From Bacteroidales bacterium (lineage in GTDB: Bacteria; Bacteroidota; Bacteroidia; Bacteroidales; Tenuifilaceae): a stretch of DNA of 64,000 nt. How positions within the stretch are numbered: position 1 is the first letter of the stretch; each line of letters begins with the position of its first letter. The position numbers and the translations under genes are program-made. The notes below the pieces were generated by a model. The model made no database searches. It had not been told where the DNA came from and was given only the letters and a program-made list of their open reading frames with translations. The stretch spans positions 16,508-80,507 of the forward strand of contig JACABB010000026.1 in assembly GCA_013376985.1 (NCBI GenBank), given 5' to 3'. Of this stretch, positions 8,643 to 18,170 are shown piece after piece.

Positions 8643-9548
8643 ATGCTGGATAAAAAGAATTGTAATGCAAAACCCTTCCTTAAATGGGCTGGAGGCAAAG
8701 CCCAGCTAATTGATTCAATTAGTAGCTCCTTACCAAAACACCTGAAAACATCTGAAAGTCTAATATATGTTGAACCTTTTATAGGTAGCGGTGCTCTACT
8801 CTTTTGGTTCTTACAATCGTACCCAAACACGAAGAAAGCAGTAGTAAACGATATCAACCAAGATCTTTTTAATGCATACAACGTAATCAAAAAAGAACCC
8901 GAAAATTTAATAAAGGAATTGGGTTCAATTCAAGATAAATATTACTCCCTAAAAGATGAAATGGAGCGCAAGGACTTTTTTTTAGCACAAAGGGATAAAT
9001 TCAATGCTCGAAACCTAAATTCCATCCAGAGTACTGCCCTACTTATTTTTATGAACCGAACCTGTTATAATGGCTTATATAGAGTGAATAGCAAAGGTAA
9101 GTTTAACGTTCCATTCGGGAAATATAGTAAACCTAAGATTTGCGATGTACCAACCATTAAATGCGATAGCCAATTACTTCAGAAGGTTACCATTCTTAAT
9201 GGAGATTATTCGGAAATATTATCCCATGTCGACTCCCCAAAGGCTTTTTTTTATATTGATCCTCCCTACAAACCTATTAGCCAATCCTCGTCATTTAATG
9301 CATACGATAAAAATAAATTTGACGACACTGAGCAGGAACGGCTTAAAGATTTTTGTGCTAGAATAGGCACATTAGGTCATTATTGGCTACTTAGTAATTC
9401 GGATACTAAAAATTTTGATCCCAATAATGAGTACTTCGATAATCTTTATAAAGATTTCAATATAAAACGGGTAAAGGCAAAGCGAAAAATTAACTCAATA
9501 TCATCAAAAAGAGGTGAAATATTTGAACTCCTAATATCGAACTATTAA
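8643..9548 (+). CDS. D12-class DNA adenine N6-methyltransferase (Dam-like)
   Basis: The ATG at 8643 gives 301 residues; an in-frame TTG at 8622 is less likely because it sits in the promoter. The AdoMet motif FLKWAGGK is near residue 13, VEPFIGSGALLFWF follows near 45-58, and the catalytic FFYIDPPY (DPPY, alpha-class N6-adenine methylases) is near 205. This is the order of Dam and DpnM. The target is probably GATC but cannot be read from the sequence. No restriction gene, phage gene or partner lies nearby, so it is an orphan enzyme with a likely role in mismatch repair, replication or gene regulation. Confidence 0.9.
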   Translation: MLDKKNCNAKPFLKWAGGKAQLIDSISSSLPKHLKTSESLIYVEPFIGSGALLFWFLQSYPNTKKAVVNDINQDLFNAYNVIKKEPENLIKELGSIQDKYYSLKDEMERKDFFLAQRDKFNARNLNSIQSTALLIFMNRTCYNGLYRVNSKGKFNVPFGKYSKPKICDVPTIKCDSQLLQKVTILNGDYSEILSHVDSPKAFFYIDPPYKPISQSSSFNAYDKNKFDDTEQERLKDFCARIGTLGHYWLLSNSDTKNFDPNNEYFDNLYKDFNIKRVKAKRKINSISSKRGEIFELLISNY

Positions 9549-9552
9549 TGGA

Positions 9553-10080
9553 TTAAAAAAGGCTATAAATCCCCACAGCTAAAAACCACGAAATAGCAAC
9601 AGCAAAAAGGTAAACGCCAATCGAAGCAATACCTAAAAGAAAGTATTGCTTTATACCAATTGAAAAACACTTAACATCAAAGATAATAACCCCTACAGCA
9701 TAAGGAATACAAAACAATAATGCAGTAATTAGCCCAGGTGATATAAACCCAAAAACAAATGATGAGGTAATATGCGATAGTGAATTTACGAGAGTGGTAA
9801 ACGCCAAAATTATCAGCATTTTGGCGTTAAAAGCAGTAAATTTTCCCCAGAGGTAGAATGCTATTATAGTAGGCATTAATGTTGCGAATATAACGGCAAT
9901 ACCAAAAATAGAATATAGTTCATTAGGGTTATTGGGCAAAAAGGAACTAAGATGCTTAGGAATTAAAAGATGTATATCTGATGCCTTCACCCTAAAAACA
10001 AGCCATTCCTCAAGATTATGGAAAAAGTAAACTATAGGAAGTAGAAGTACTAATAGGTTATACACTCTTTTTGCAGCCAT
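9553..10080 (-). CDS. HXXEE-domain membrane protein
   Basis: The ATG at 10080 gives 175 residues; an upstream in-frame TTG would add seven. The motif HNLEEW near residue 21 is the signature HxxEE, and the rest is a series of about five hydrophobic helices. These proteins are integral membrane proteins of unknown function; the conserved His and Glu residues suggest a metal or catalytic site in the membrane. The gene is convergent with the methylase, with only four bases between stops. Confidence 0.75.
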   Translation of the reverse strand: MAAKRVYNLLVLLLPIVYFFHNLEEWLVFRVKASDIHLLIPKHLSSFLPNNPNELYSIFGIAVIFATLMPTIIAFYLWGKFTAFNAKMLIILAFTTLVNSLSHITSSFVFGFISPGLITALLFCIPYAVGVIIFDVKCFSIGIKQYFLLGIASIGVYLFAVAISWFLAVGIYSLF

Positions 10081-10149
10081 GTAATAATGTTTATGCAACA
10101 AATTTAGAACTTATAGAGACTTATACCTCCCTCAATAAGAATCATTTTT

Positions 10150-10157
10150 TAGATTTG
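10150..10157 (+). promoter_or_regulatory. -7 element upstream of the DUF486 gene
   Basis: TAGATTTG followed by C matches the extended -7 element TAnnTTTGC, 18 bases before the ATG at 10176. The -33 element is unclear. Confidence 0.45.
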
Positions 10158-10175
10158 CATCTTAATTTTTAGGAA

Positions 10176-10544
10176 ATGAAAGGAATTTATACAATCTGCC
10201 TGCTGATATTATCAAATACTTTCATGACGCTGGCTTGGTATGGGCATCTGAAATTTAAAGAGATGAAATGGTTCGAAAATCTTGGTTTAGTTGCTATAGT
10301 ACTCATTAGTTGGTCAATCGCTTTATTTGAATATTTCTTCCAAGTACCTGCAAATCGAATTGGTTTTAAAGGGAATGGAGGTCCATTTAGTTTGGTTGAA
10401 CTAAAAGTTATTCAGGAAGTAATTACGCTTATTGTCTTTATGGGATTTTCAATGATAGCATTCAAAGCCGAAACTTTCCGAACAAATCATTTAATCGGTT
10501 TTGTATTCCTCATCCTTGCAGTATATTTTATCTTTAAAAAATAG
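10176..10544 (+). CDS. DMT-family protein (DUF486)
   Basis: This 122-residue protein has four membrane helices and conserved DUF486 features: NTFMTLAWYGHLKF at the N-terminus, FEYFFQVPANRIG in the second helix region, and FSLVELKVIQEVITL before the third helix. The family resembles small multidrug-resistance proteins and probably works as a dimer, but no transport substrate is known. It is a single-gene unit with its own -7 element and terminator. Confidence 0.85.
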   Translation: MKGIYTICLLILSNTFMTLAWYGHLKFKEMKWFENLGLVAIVLISWSIALFEYFFQVPANRIGFKGNGGPFSLVELKVIQEVITLIVFMGFSMIAFKAETFRTNHLIGFVFLILAVYFIFKK

Positions 10545-10574
10545 TACAAAAACATTAAACTACTTTCCTAAAAG

Positions 10575-10599
10575 AAAAGACCCTAAAATAGGGTCTTTT
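10575..10599 (+). terminator. intrinsic terminator after the DUF486 gene
   Basis: A 10-bp stem (AAAAGACCCT / AGGGTCTTTT) with loop AAAAT is followed by further Ts. Confidence 0.9.
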
Positions 10600-10812
10600 T
10601 TATTTACAAGACATGAATAAAAATTTTGCATGGTAAACATAATAAATATCATTGTTTTATTAAATAAAATTATTATAAAAAATACTTAATTACTCATTAT
10701 TTTAATTTAAAATAATTCTATTTTAGCCCTGCAAATCTCTAAAATTGCTATCATATATCTGTATATATGATAGTTATAATTTAATTAACTTAAATACTCT
10801 AAAACAATCTTT

Positions 10813-13239
10813 ATGACAAAAAAATTATTTGGATTAATTGGTTCGATACTTTTCCCGATTGTAGTATCGGCCAGTGAGGCAGATTTGAAGATTCCTAAAT
10901 TGAACCCAGGGCAGAACAATCTTTTAATGCTTGGAATTTTCATATGCTTTCTGGGTTTTGCCTTTGGAATATTTCAGTATTTAAAGGTTAAGCGAATCAA
11001 GGCTCACTCATCAATGCTTGATGTAGCCAAAGTCATTTTCGAAACCTGTAAAACATACCTTTTTCATCAGGGTAAATTATTAATTATTCTTTTTCTATTT
11101 ATTGCTGCATGTATTGTCTTCTATTTTGGATTTTTACAGCACAACTCATTCGGTGGCGTATTACTGATCCTAATGTGGTCCGTAATTGGGATTTTGGGAT
11201 CCTATAGCGTTGCCTGGTTTGGTATCCGCATGAATACCCTTGCGAATAGCCGAATGGCTTTTGCATCTTTAGAAAGAAAACCCGTTAAACTATTTAATAT
11301 ACCGCTAGATGCTGGAATGTCAATAGGAGTTTTACTAATTTCTGTTGAACTCATTATGATGCTAATTATACTACTATTCGTACCCCGCGAGTATGCTGGA
11401 GCCAGCTTTATAGGGTTTGCAATAGGTGAATCGCTTGGAGCCAGTGTGCTTCGGATTGCTGGTGGTATCTTTACTAAAATTGCTGATATTGGTGCGGATC
11501 TAATGAAAATTGTATTTAATATTAATGAGGATGATCCTAGAAACCCAGGAGTTATTGCTGATTGTACAGGCGATAATGCCGGCGATAGTGTTGGACCAAC
11601 AGCAGATGGTTTTGAAACCTACGGTGTAACTGGTGTTGCCTTAATATCGTTTATTGTTCTTTCAGTCACCGATGTTCAATATCAAACAGAATTACTTACT
11701 TGGATATTCTTAATGCGTATTCTAATGATTGTAACCTCGGTTCTTGCATATTGGATAAACAGAGTTCACAGTAAATATCTTTACACAGGAAAAGACGAAA
11801 TAGACTTTGAACAGCCCCTTACACGACTTATCTGGATTTCATCTGTTCTTTCAATTATAGGCACTTTTGCAGCAAGTTATTTTTTGATTGGACCAGGTAC
11901 CATAATGAGTCAACTTCACCCAGCACTATGGATAACTCTTTCGGCAATTATCAGCTGTGGTACTTTAGGAGCAGCAATAATCCCTGAATTTACCAAGTTC
12001 TTTACAAGTCCTAAATCAAAGCATGTAAAAGAAGTTGTTCAGGTCTCACGCGAAGGAAACTCATCTCTTACTATTCTATCTGGCTTTGTTGCAGGTAGTT
12101 TTAGTGCCTTTTGGATGGGGATTGTATTCATTGTATTAATGTTCCTTGCCTTTTTCATTAGCCAATTTGGGCTTCATGAGATTATGAGTTACGAAACAAT
12201 CTTCGCCTTTGGTCTGGTTGCCTTCGGATTTTTAGGTATGGGTCCTGTAACCATTGCTGTTGATAGCTATGGTCCTGTTACGGACAATGCCCAATCAATT
12301 TATGAACTATCGCTAATTGAGAAACAACCTGGGATTGTAGCAGAGATTGAGAAAGATTTTGGCTTTACTCCCGATTTCGAGAAAGCCAAACATTATTTAG
12401 AAGCCAATGATGGAGCAGGTAATACATTTAAAGCAACCGCTAAACCTGTTCTAATTGGAACGGCTGTTGTTGGGGCAACAACTATGATATTCTCATTGAT
12501 ACTAGTCATCAAAAATCAACTTGGAATAGATCCCGATAAAATTCTCAACCTTCTAAATCCGTGGACAATTATTGGATTTATATCAGGAGGTGCTGTCATC
12601 TATTGGTTTACAGGTGCTTCAACTCAGGCTGTTACAACCGGTGCACATAGGGCGGTTGAATATATCAAGCAGCATATAAAACTTGATGATAATGCTGACT
12701 CTAAAGCCAATATTGAAAACTCCAAAGAGGTTGTTAAGATTTGTACTCAGTATGCACAAACGGGAATGTTTAATATTTTCATCGCTGTTTTTTCGTTCGC
12801 TTTAGCATTCGCATTTATGTCTGCACCATCAGGAACGGGTGATGTAGCAAAAACTGCTTCAATTTCCCTATTCATAAGTTACTTAATATCAATTGCTATT
12901 TTTGGCCTTTTCCAAGCCATTTTTATGGCTAACGCTGGCGGAGCTTGGGATAATGCAAAAAAAGTTGTTGAGGTTGATCTGCAACAAAAGGGTACACCAA
13001 TGCATGCTGCTACTGTTATTGGCGACACTGTAGGAGATCCTTTTAAAGATACGGCATCTGTTACATTAAACCCTATTATCAAATTCACAACACTTTTTGG
13101 GTTGCTTGCAATGGAAATTGCAATTTCAAAATCCTTTAGTGCTATAGCACCCTATATTGGAGTGATTTTCTTTATAATTGCTTTGATTTTTGTATGGCGA
13201 TCGTTTTACAAAATGCGTATTCCCGCAATCATCGAATAA
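10813..13239 (+). CDS. hppA: membrane-bound proton/sodium-pumping pyrophosphatase
   Basis: The 808-residue protein has about 16 membrane helices and the family's pyrophosphate-binding segments: DDPRNPGVIADCTGDNAGD (about residue 245), DSYGPVTDNAQSIYEL (about 485) and IGDTVGDPFKDTASVTLNP (about 738). It hydrolyses pyrophosphate to pump H+ and/or Na+ out of the cytoplasm. The segment GNTFKAT has Lys where potassium-dependent enzymes have Ala, suggesting potassium independence, although this divergent Bacteroidales-type clade may not follow that rule. An N-terminal hydrophobic segment may be an extra helix or a cleaved signal. Single-gene unit with its own terminator. Confidence 0.93.
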   Translation: MTKKLFGLIGSILFPIVVSASEADLKIPKLNPGQNNLLMLGIFICFLGFAFGIFQYLKVKRIKAHSSMLDVAKVIFETCKTYLFHQGKLLIILFLFIAACIVFYFGFLQHNSFGGVLLILMWSVIGILGSYSVAWFGIRMNTLANSRMAFASLERKPVKLFNIPLDAGMSIGVLLISVELIMMLIILLFVPREYAGASFIGFAIGESLGASVLRIAGGIFTKIADIGADLMKIVFNINEDDPRNPGVIADCTGDNAGDSVGPTADGFETYGVTGVALISFIVLSVTDVQYQTELLTWIFLMRILMIVTSVLAYWINRVHSKYLYTGKDEIDFEQPLTRLIWISSVLSIIGTFAASYFLIGPGTIMSQLHPALWITLSAIISCGTLGAAIIPEFTKFFTSPKSKHVKEVVQVSREGNSSLTILSGFVAGSFSAFWMGIVFIVLMFLAFFISQFGLHEIMSYETIFAFGLVAFGFLGMGPVTIAVDSYGPVTDNAQSIYELSLIEKQPGIVAEIEKDFGFTPDFEKAKHYLEANDGAGNTFKATAKPVLIGTAVVGATTMIFSLILVIKNQLGIDPDKILNLLNPWTIIGFISGGAVIYWFTGASTQAVTTGAHRAVEYIKQHIKLDDNADSKANIENSKEVVKICTQYAQTGMFNIFIAVFSFALAFAFMSAPSGTGDVAKTASISLFISYLISIAIFGLFQAIFMANAGGAWDNAKKVVEVDLQQKGTPMHAATVIGDTVGDPFKDTASVTLNPIIKFTTLFGLLAMEIAISKSFSAIAPYIGVIFFIIALIFVWRSFYKMRIPAIIE

Positions 13240-13264
13240 AAATATATATATTTGCAGCAAATTA

Positions 13265-13290
13265 AAAAGGAGGCTCTAAAGCCTCCTTTT
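13265..13290 (+). terminator. intrinsic terminator of hppA
   Basis: An 11-bp stem (AAAAGGAGGCT / AGCCTCCTTTT) with a four-base loop lies 26 bases after the hppA stop. Confidence 0.9.
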
Positions 13291-13676
13291 CCCAAACACA
13301 CAAAAAATTAAACGAAGAACAAAAAAAATTTCAAGCAACATAGGATGATAAACCCATTAAACAAAAAACTCCACGTAGATATCTAAGTTGCTCAAAAATC
13401 AGGTTTTAAACTAGTTGTAAAAATACATTAACAAAACCAAAAACAATCATTATTTAGTGTTAAAAATCAAAATAAATTATAAAAAAAATATATTATATTG
13501 ATATTTAGATTACTAATAATTAAAATAATCATTGTATGCTAGAAAAATCTACTATAACAAATTAGTCTAACCTAAGTAGCAGTTTAGTCACAAAATCGAA
13601 TCTTTAATCAAATGCTTTGTAACCTAAACCGAATAAACCTTGTTATAGAAAATTAAAACATATATATTTACCTTGT
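13291..13676. other. AT-rich intergenic region
   Basis: I see no gene, repeat or clear RNA fold in these 386 bases. The end, TATATTTACC about 13 bases before the next ATG, weakly resembles a -7 element. Confidence 0.4.
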
Positions 13677-14087
13677 ATGAAATTAATAGGCATGAAGTCA
13701 CTTAAAATAGATGCTGCTATTGATACCCCTGAGATATACTTTGACTCAGAGAGTAAAATATTCTCTATTTCAGGTATTTCTCACCCTGAGAATGCAAAGG
13801 AATTTTACATGCGTGTGCTCAATTGGCTCGATGAGTTTTACGAAGAGATCAAGGATAAAGAATCGACCAAAATTATTGTAGATCTCAATTTTAAATATAT
13901 TAACTCATCATCGTATAAATACCTTCGGGAGATAATGCGTAAAATCTCTAATTTTAGGAGTAATGGGATTAGCATTGAAGTAATATGGAACTATCATCAG
14001 GATGACGAGGATCTACTTAATGAGGGCGTAATTCTCTTCGAACTTCCTGAGGTGATGCTTCCCTACAGATGTATACCATATACCTAA
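13677..14087 (+). CDS. SiaC-family regulatory phosphoprotein (DUF1987)
   Basis: The 136-residue protein matches the DUF1987/SiaC pattern: an N-terminal beta hairpin (PEIYFDSESKIFSISGIS), then HPENAKEFYMRVLNWLDEF, then a strand with IIVDLNFKYINSSSYKYL, and a helix (REIMRKISNF). In SiaC of Pseudomonas the Thr/Ser at the start of the equivalent helix is phosphorylated and dephosphorylated by a PP2C phosphatase and its kinase to control diguanylate cyclase activity; the SSS cluster here is the candidate site. No cyclase or kinase is next to it. It appears to be transcribed alone. Confidence 0.78.
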   Translation: MKLIGMKSLKIDAAIDTPEIYFDSESKIFSISGISHPENAKEFYMRVLNWLDEFYEEIKDKESTKIIVDLNFKYINSSSYKYLREIMRKISNFRSNGISIEVIWNYHQDDEDLLNEGVILFELPEVMLPYRCIPYT

Positions 14088-14224
14088 AATGATTAATATT
14101 CATTTTCACAATACTCTTCTTCTTTATATTTCATTATTAATTGAATATATAATATTTATTATCAATGTATTATAATTATTTTGTTTTGCAAAAAAAAAAA
14201 CAAAATAATAGTTTATAGCATCTA

Positions 14225-14257
14225 TTTGCCTTTGATTATCAGAAAATACTAATTTTG
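14225..14257 (+). promoter_or_regulatory. predicted promoter of the 96-aa protein gene
   Basis: TTTG at 14225-14228, a 21-base spacer, and TAATTTTG at 14250-14257 followed by C match both boxes of the Bacteroidota consensus. It lies 27 bases before the ATG. Confidence 0.65.
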
Positions 14258-14283
14258 CAGTTCAATTTTAAAACATATACATC

Positions 14284-14574
14284 ATGGCAAACAAAAGAGA
14301 AATTAAGAAAGATGTTGATTACCTTGTTGGTGAAGTTATTAGCGATTGCTATACATATCTTATGATTCACGGGGAAAAAAATCGAGATAATGTGATTGGA
14401 ATTATAGGTTCAATCGTTGAAAAAAGGAATAATTTTATTAGCAGGGTTAACAATCCCGATAAAAGTTTTGATTCAAAACAAATTAAGTCTCATTATAAAG
14501 CGATTAACGCTGATTTACTGGCTGCAGTTGATGATTCTTTCTCAAAACTAAGCAACCTTTCTGCTAAGAAATAG
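14284..14574 (+). CDS. conserved small hypothetical protein (96 aa)
   Basis: I recognise the general type (short soluble helical proteins starting MANKRxxKKDVxY in Bacteroidales) but no named function. The sequence is mostly alpha-helical and highly charged, without signal sequence, Cys or membrane segments: helices at about 3-26 (REIKKDVDYLVGEVISDCYT), 30-50 and 65-92. It has the best two-box promoter in the window and its own hairpin terminator, so it is likely well expressed. Confidence 0.75.
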   Translation: MANKREIKKDVDYLVGEVISDCYTYLMIHGEKNRDNVIGIIGSIVEKRNNFISRVNNPDKSFDSKQIKSHYKAINADLLAAVDDSFSKLSNLSAKK

Positions 14575-14590
14575 TTTTAATATAATAGCC

Positions 14591-14636
14591 ATCAGTTTTC
14601 CTTCATTTTTATATTTTATGTGAAAGGAAAACTGAT
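14591..14636 (+). terminator. hairpin terminator ahead of the C-S lyase gene
   Basis: A perfect 13-bp inverted repeat (ATCAGTTTTCCTT / AAGGAAAACTGAT) with a 20-base AT-rich loop is followed by TTGTTT. The second arm ends six bases before the next ATG, so it may also affect translation of that gene. Confidence 0.65.
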
Positions 14637-14642
14637 TTGTTT

Positions 14643-15821
14643 ATGGGACATTACAATTTCGATAGAGTTATCAATAGGGAGAATACCTCTTGCGTAAAAT
14701 ACGACTTAAGACAATCGATTTTTGGCAATAGTAAGGTTTTACCCATGTGGGTTGCAGATATGGATATCTCTACCCCAGATTTCATCCTCGATGCTTTAGC
14801 TGAAAGAATTAAGCACCCAATGCTTGGTTATACTATCCGCGATAAAGCATTTAACGAATCAATCGTTTGGTGGAATGCAAAGCGTCATTCCTGGGATATT
14901 AAACCAGAATATATTAGCATATGCGCTGGGGTGGTTTCGGGTCTTAATCATGCAATACAAGCCTTTACAAATCCTGGGGATAAAATAATTATTCAACCGC
15001 CAGTTTATCACCCATTTTTTTCAACAATATATAATAATAATCGTATTATTCTGCCAAATCCTTTGATTGGTTTGGATATGAAGTATACGATGGATTTCGA
15101 ACACCTTGAAAAAATTGCATCGCAAGGCGCAAAAATGATTATTATCTCAAATCCACACAACCCTGTTGGTAGGGTGTGGAATAGAGATGAACTTGTAAGG
15201 TTAGGCGAAATATGCTGTAAGCACAATATTCTTATAGTCTCGGACGAGATACACTCCGATTTGATCATTAAACCTAACTTACATATCCCATTCGCAAGTT
15301 TAAGTGAGCAGTTCCTAATGAACTCTGTTACTTTTGCATCAACAAGTAAGACATTCAATCTTGCTGGACTTTTTACAGGTCATGCTATTATTGCAAATAA
15401 ACAGCTACTTAAAAAATATAATCATGCTTTAGAGATTACTGGAGCTGGAACGGGAAATATTTTCGGTTTCGAATCGGTTAAAGCGGCTTACAGCCCAAAA
15501 GGTGAAATTTGGTTAGATGAAGTTCTTGAATACATTAAAGGTAATACACTGCTTGTTGAAGCTTATCTAAAGGATAAACTACCTAAAATTAACCTTGCCG
15601 AACTTCAAGGAACTTACCTCCTTTGGCTCGACTTTCGTAGTTTTGGTTTAGATGATGAAAAAATTAACGATTTACTTATCAATAAAGCTGAAGTTGGTTT
15701 AAATAAAGGTAGCATTTTTGGTGAGTTAGGAATAGGTTTTCAGCGCATGAACGTAGCCTGTCCTAGGAGTCAGGTGGAAGAAGCGTTAGAACGAATACAT
15801 AACGTGTTTAAAAACCTCTAA
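14643..15821 (+). CDS. PatB/MalY-type PLP-dependent C-S lyase
   Basis: The ATG at 14643 gives 392 residues; a TTG six bases upstream is in frame but unlikely. Fold-type I features are clear: PMWVADMDISTP near residue 35, ISICAGVVSGLNHAI near 95, ISNPHNPVGRVW near 168, SDEIHSDL near 198, and the PLP lysine in STSKTFNLAGL near 235. The family splits cystathionine or other cysteine conjugates to a thiol, pyruvate and ammonia; some members also repress maltose genes. The stop overlaps the convergent DUF4421 gene by four bases. Confidence 0.88.
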   Translation: MGHYNFDRVINRENTSCVKYDLRQSIFGNSKVLPMWVADMDISTPDFILDALAERIKHPMLGYTIRDKAFNESIVWWNAKRHSWDIKPEYISICAGVVSGLNHAIQAFTNPGDKIIIQPPVYHPFFSTIYNNNRIILPNPLIGLDMKYTMDFEHLEKIASQGAKMIIISNPHNPVGRVWNRDELVRLGEICCKHNILIVSDEIHSDLIIKPNLHIPFASLSEQFLMNSVTFASTSKTFNLAGLFTGHAIIANKQLLKKYNHALEITGAGTGNIFGFESVKAAYSPKGEIWLDEVLEYIKGNTLLVEAYLKDKLPKINLAELQGTYLLWLDFRSFGLDDEKINDLLINKAEVGLNKGSIFGELGIGFQRMNVACPRSQVEEALERIHNVFKNL

Positions 15822-16816
15822 AATCTATAACCAAGCATAAACATTAGGTTAAAGTTCTCCGTTTTTATCATCAAATTTTTTTCTGGAAGAAACTGTTCAT
15901 TCCATTCAACAAAAGTTCCTGCAAAAAAGGCCTTACTATTATAACCTAAGTTTAACCTAAAATTGAATCTAAAATAGTAATCCTCATAATCCTCATAACC
16001 TTGGTTAACAAAAAGTAGCTCCTTCTTCATATAGCCAAGTCCAGCAAAAAATATTGGATTAAAAAACCATTTACTTTTTGCAAGGTTATATGATATTCCT
16101 GGCATAATTGTCCACCCCGAGAAATTAGTTTGATACAATTGCTTACCTTCAAAAAAATAGTCATGTAGCTGAAATGGAATCAGTGAAGAATCAGCACTCA
16201 CGTCAATTAACGAATAGTTTGCATAGAGTAAAGTTGAGAATACGCTCCTAAGCTGCTGCTCTGTTAACTTTAGCGAGGCATTTAGTGAGTATTTTTTTGG
16301 ATTTAGGTTTATAATTGTTTCAATACCCTTAGTTGTATAATCAATATCTGATCGCTTGGGATATTGCATTTCTTCAGTCCAGCCAGAATATGATTCCTTG
16401 GGATTTGAAACATAGAATCCTTTATAAGTTCGGTGAAAACCTGAGATATAAAAAAATCTATTGGTTAAATTAACTTGATAATCAGAAATTGAGGTCTTTC
16501 CGTACCTGCTATCATTAAGTTCTGTTCCCGATACATTAGAATAATAGCTAAGCAAAATGTTCCTAAAGGATACCCCAACACCTCCAATAAATCCGTTATT
16601 TGGTTTTAAGATAACGGATGGAGATTTGCTCATTAATTTAGAACTACTTTTTATGCTAATAGAAAGTTCTTTTACTCCGAAAAGAATACGCGTTGAAAAT
16701 TTTCTTGAAAATGGTTTTATATAAAGGCTATCAACTTTAAATGAAGCATAAGCAACATTTGATGTAACTAGAAATATAAATATCAGTGAGATAATTGTAA
16801 AAAAACTTTTTTTCAT
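15818..16816 (-). CDS. DUF4421-family outer-membrane barrel protein
   Basis: The ATG at 16816 (332 aa) starts a normal signal sequence (MKKSFFTIISLIFIFLVTSN); an upstream GTG would add six residues. The mature part begins with the DUF4421 signature (VDSLYIKPFSRKFSTRILFG, then LKPNNGFIGGVGVSFRNILL) and continues as alternating aromatic beta strands to a terminal phenylalanine (LMFMLGYRF), which is typical of BAM-inserted barrels. Function unknown. It is convergent with the lyase gene and has no obvious partner. Confidence 0.8.
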   Translation of the reverse strand: MKKSFFTIISLIFIFLVTSNVAYASFKVDSLYIKPFSRKFSTRILFGVKELSISIKSSSKLMSKSPSVILKPNNGFIGGVGVSFRNILLSYYSNVSGTELNDSRYGKTSISDYQVNLTNRFFYISGFHRTYKGFYVSNPKESYSGWTEEMQYPKRSDIDYTTKGIETIINLNPKKYSLNASLKLTEQQLRSVFSTLLYANYSLIDVSADSSLIPFQLHDYFFEGKQLYQTNFSGWTIMPGISYNLAKSKWFFNPIFFAGLGYMKKELLFVNQGYEDYEDYYFRFNFRLNLGYNSKAFFAGTFVEWNEQFLPEKNLMIKTENFNLMFMLGYRF

Positions 16817-16991
16817 TCTTGAAAATAAGGCCACAAAAATAATTAAAGAAACACAACATGACGATCCTTTGACTCAATTACTTTTAGTAAACGCAAGAAC
16901 TTCTACATAGTTTTTTGGTTTAGAAATAAAACCACATTGAATTTAATCTTAAAAAAGCCTTATATTTATTGATTAAATCACTATTCACAAT

Positions 16992-18050
16992 ATGAATATT
17001 TTATTAGCTGCTAAGCGCAAAATTATTCAAACCATAATATTTTTCATGTGCATCAGCATTATATCATCAGCCCAAACTGTTGAGAAATCGTTTACTATTA
17101 ATTCTGATACATTAAAAAGGATTAATGAATATCTTAGAAATGGCGAGTATGGCAAAATATCTGGAATTGTAATTCTTTCAAAATCAAAAATATTATATGA
17201 ACAGTATTATGGATTTAATAATCCTAGTACTTTACATCCTATTAGTTCTGTTACCAAAAGTATTACATCATTAATTACTGGTATTTGTTTAGATAAAGGG
17301 TATTTAAATTCAATTGATACTCCAATCTGGAGGTTTTTTCCTGAATACAAATCAATCTTTGAAAGAGATACTATTAAGAAAACAATAACCATCAGAAATC
17401 TTCTAAATCAAACCACTGGTTTACAATGGGATGAATGGACCACTCATTACTCTTATGCTGGAAATGCTCTAATTGAACTTAGCCAAAGTAGCCAAAACTG
17501 GGTGGAATATACTTTAAACCTTAATATTGAGTGCAAACCAAGTGTTAAATTCTCATATAATAGCGGAAATTCACAGATTATCAAAGAAATACTTTGTAAA
17601 GTATCATCTCATGATTTTGAATGGCTTGTAAAAAATTATCTATTCGAACCGCTAGGAATAAAAGATTATCACTGGGATACATACATAAGTAATGGTATTC
17701 CTGCATGGGGTGGTTTATCCCTTACTACACGGGATATGGCAAGATTTGGCACCCTTGTATGCAACCATGGATGCTGGAACGATTGCCAGATTATATCGAA
17801 TGATTGGCTTGAAAAATCGATGACAGTAGAATCAAAAAATGCTAAAGTAGGTTATGGCTTACACTGGTGGATTACCACCCAACCCGATGGTAAACCATTG
17901 ATATATGCCGCAGGGTATGGTGATCAATTCATTTATATTGCTCCCGATAAGAAAATAGTGATTGCAATAAACGGACAGAATTTCACAGACTACAAGTGGC
18001 CAAGAAGTATTGATAATCTGATTCAAAACATATTCGCCTCAATTCAGTAA
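16992..18050 (+). CDS. exported serine hydrolase, class C beta-lactamase fold
   Basis: The 352-residue protein has a signal sequence (cleavage after SSAQT, near residue 28) and the three active-site motifs of the family: SVTK (SxxK; Ser near residue 86), YNSGN (YxN; near 192) and AAGYGDQ near 307 in place of the usual HxG or KTG. The family includes AmpC, DD-peptidases and esterases; most Bacteroidota members are penicillin-binding-protein-like hydrolases of unknown substrate rather than resistance enzymes. It is monocistronic. Confidence 0.85.
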   Translation: MNILLAAKRKIIQTIIFFMCISIISSAQTVEKSFTINSDTLKRINEYLRNGEYGKISGIVILSKSKILYEQYYGFNNPSTLHPISSVTKSITSLITGICLDKGYLNSIDTPIWRFFPEYKSIFERDTIKKTITIRNLLNQTTGLQWDEWTTHYSYAGNALIELSQSSQNWVEYTLNLNIECKPSVKFSYNSGNSQIIKEILCKVSSHDFEWLVKNYLFEPLGIKDYHWDTYISNGIPAWGGLSLTTRDMARFGTLVCNHGCWNDCQIISNDWLEKSMTVESKNAKVGYGLHWWITTQPDGKPLIYAAGYGDQFIYIAPDKKIVIAINGQNFTDYKWPRSIDNLIQNIFASIQ

Positions 18051-18170
18051 TGTATTATATTATTCTTTGTTTTTGCAATAAACTTTTTTAAGTAATTAAT
18101 GTTTATCATATAAATGTAAATGATAAGCGAAGAGTTTATTTAACAACTGATAACGATAGAATATTAACTC

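Noticed and set aside
13246..13290. Small RNA: TATATTTGCA just after hppA followed by a terminator hairpin
   Set aside because: The transcript would be only about 35 bases, almost all of it the hppA terminator. The -7 match is likely chance in AT-rich DNA.
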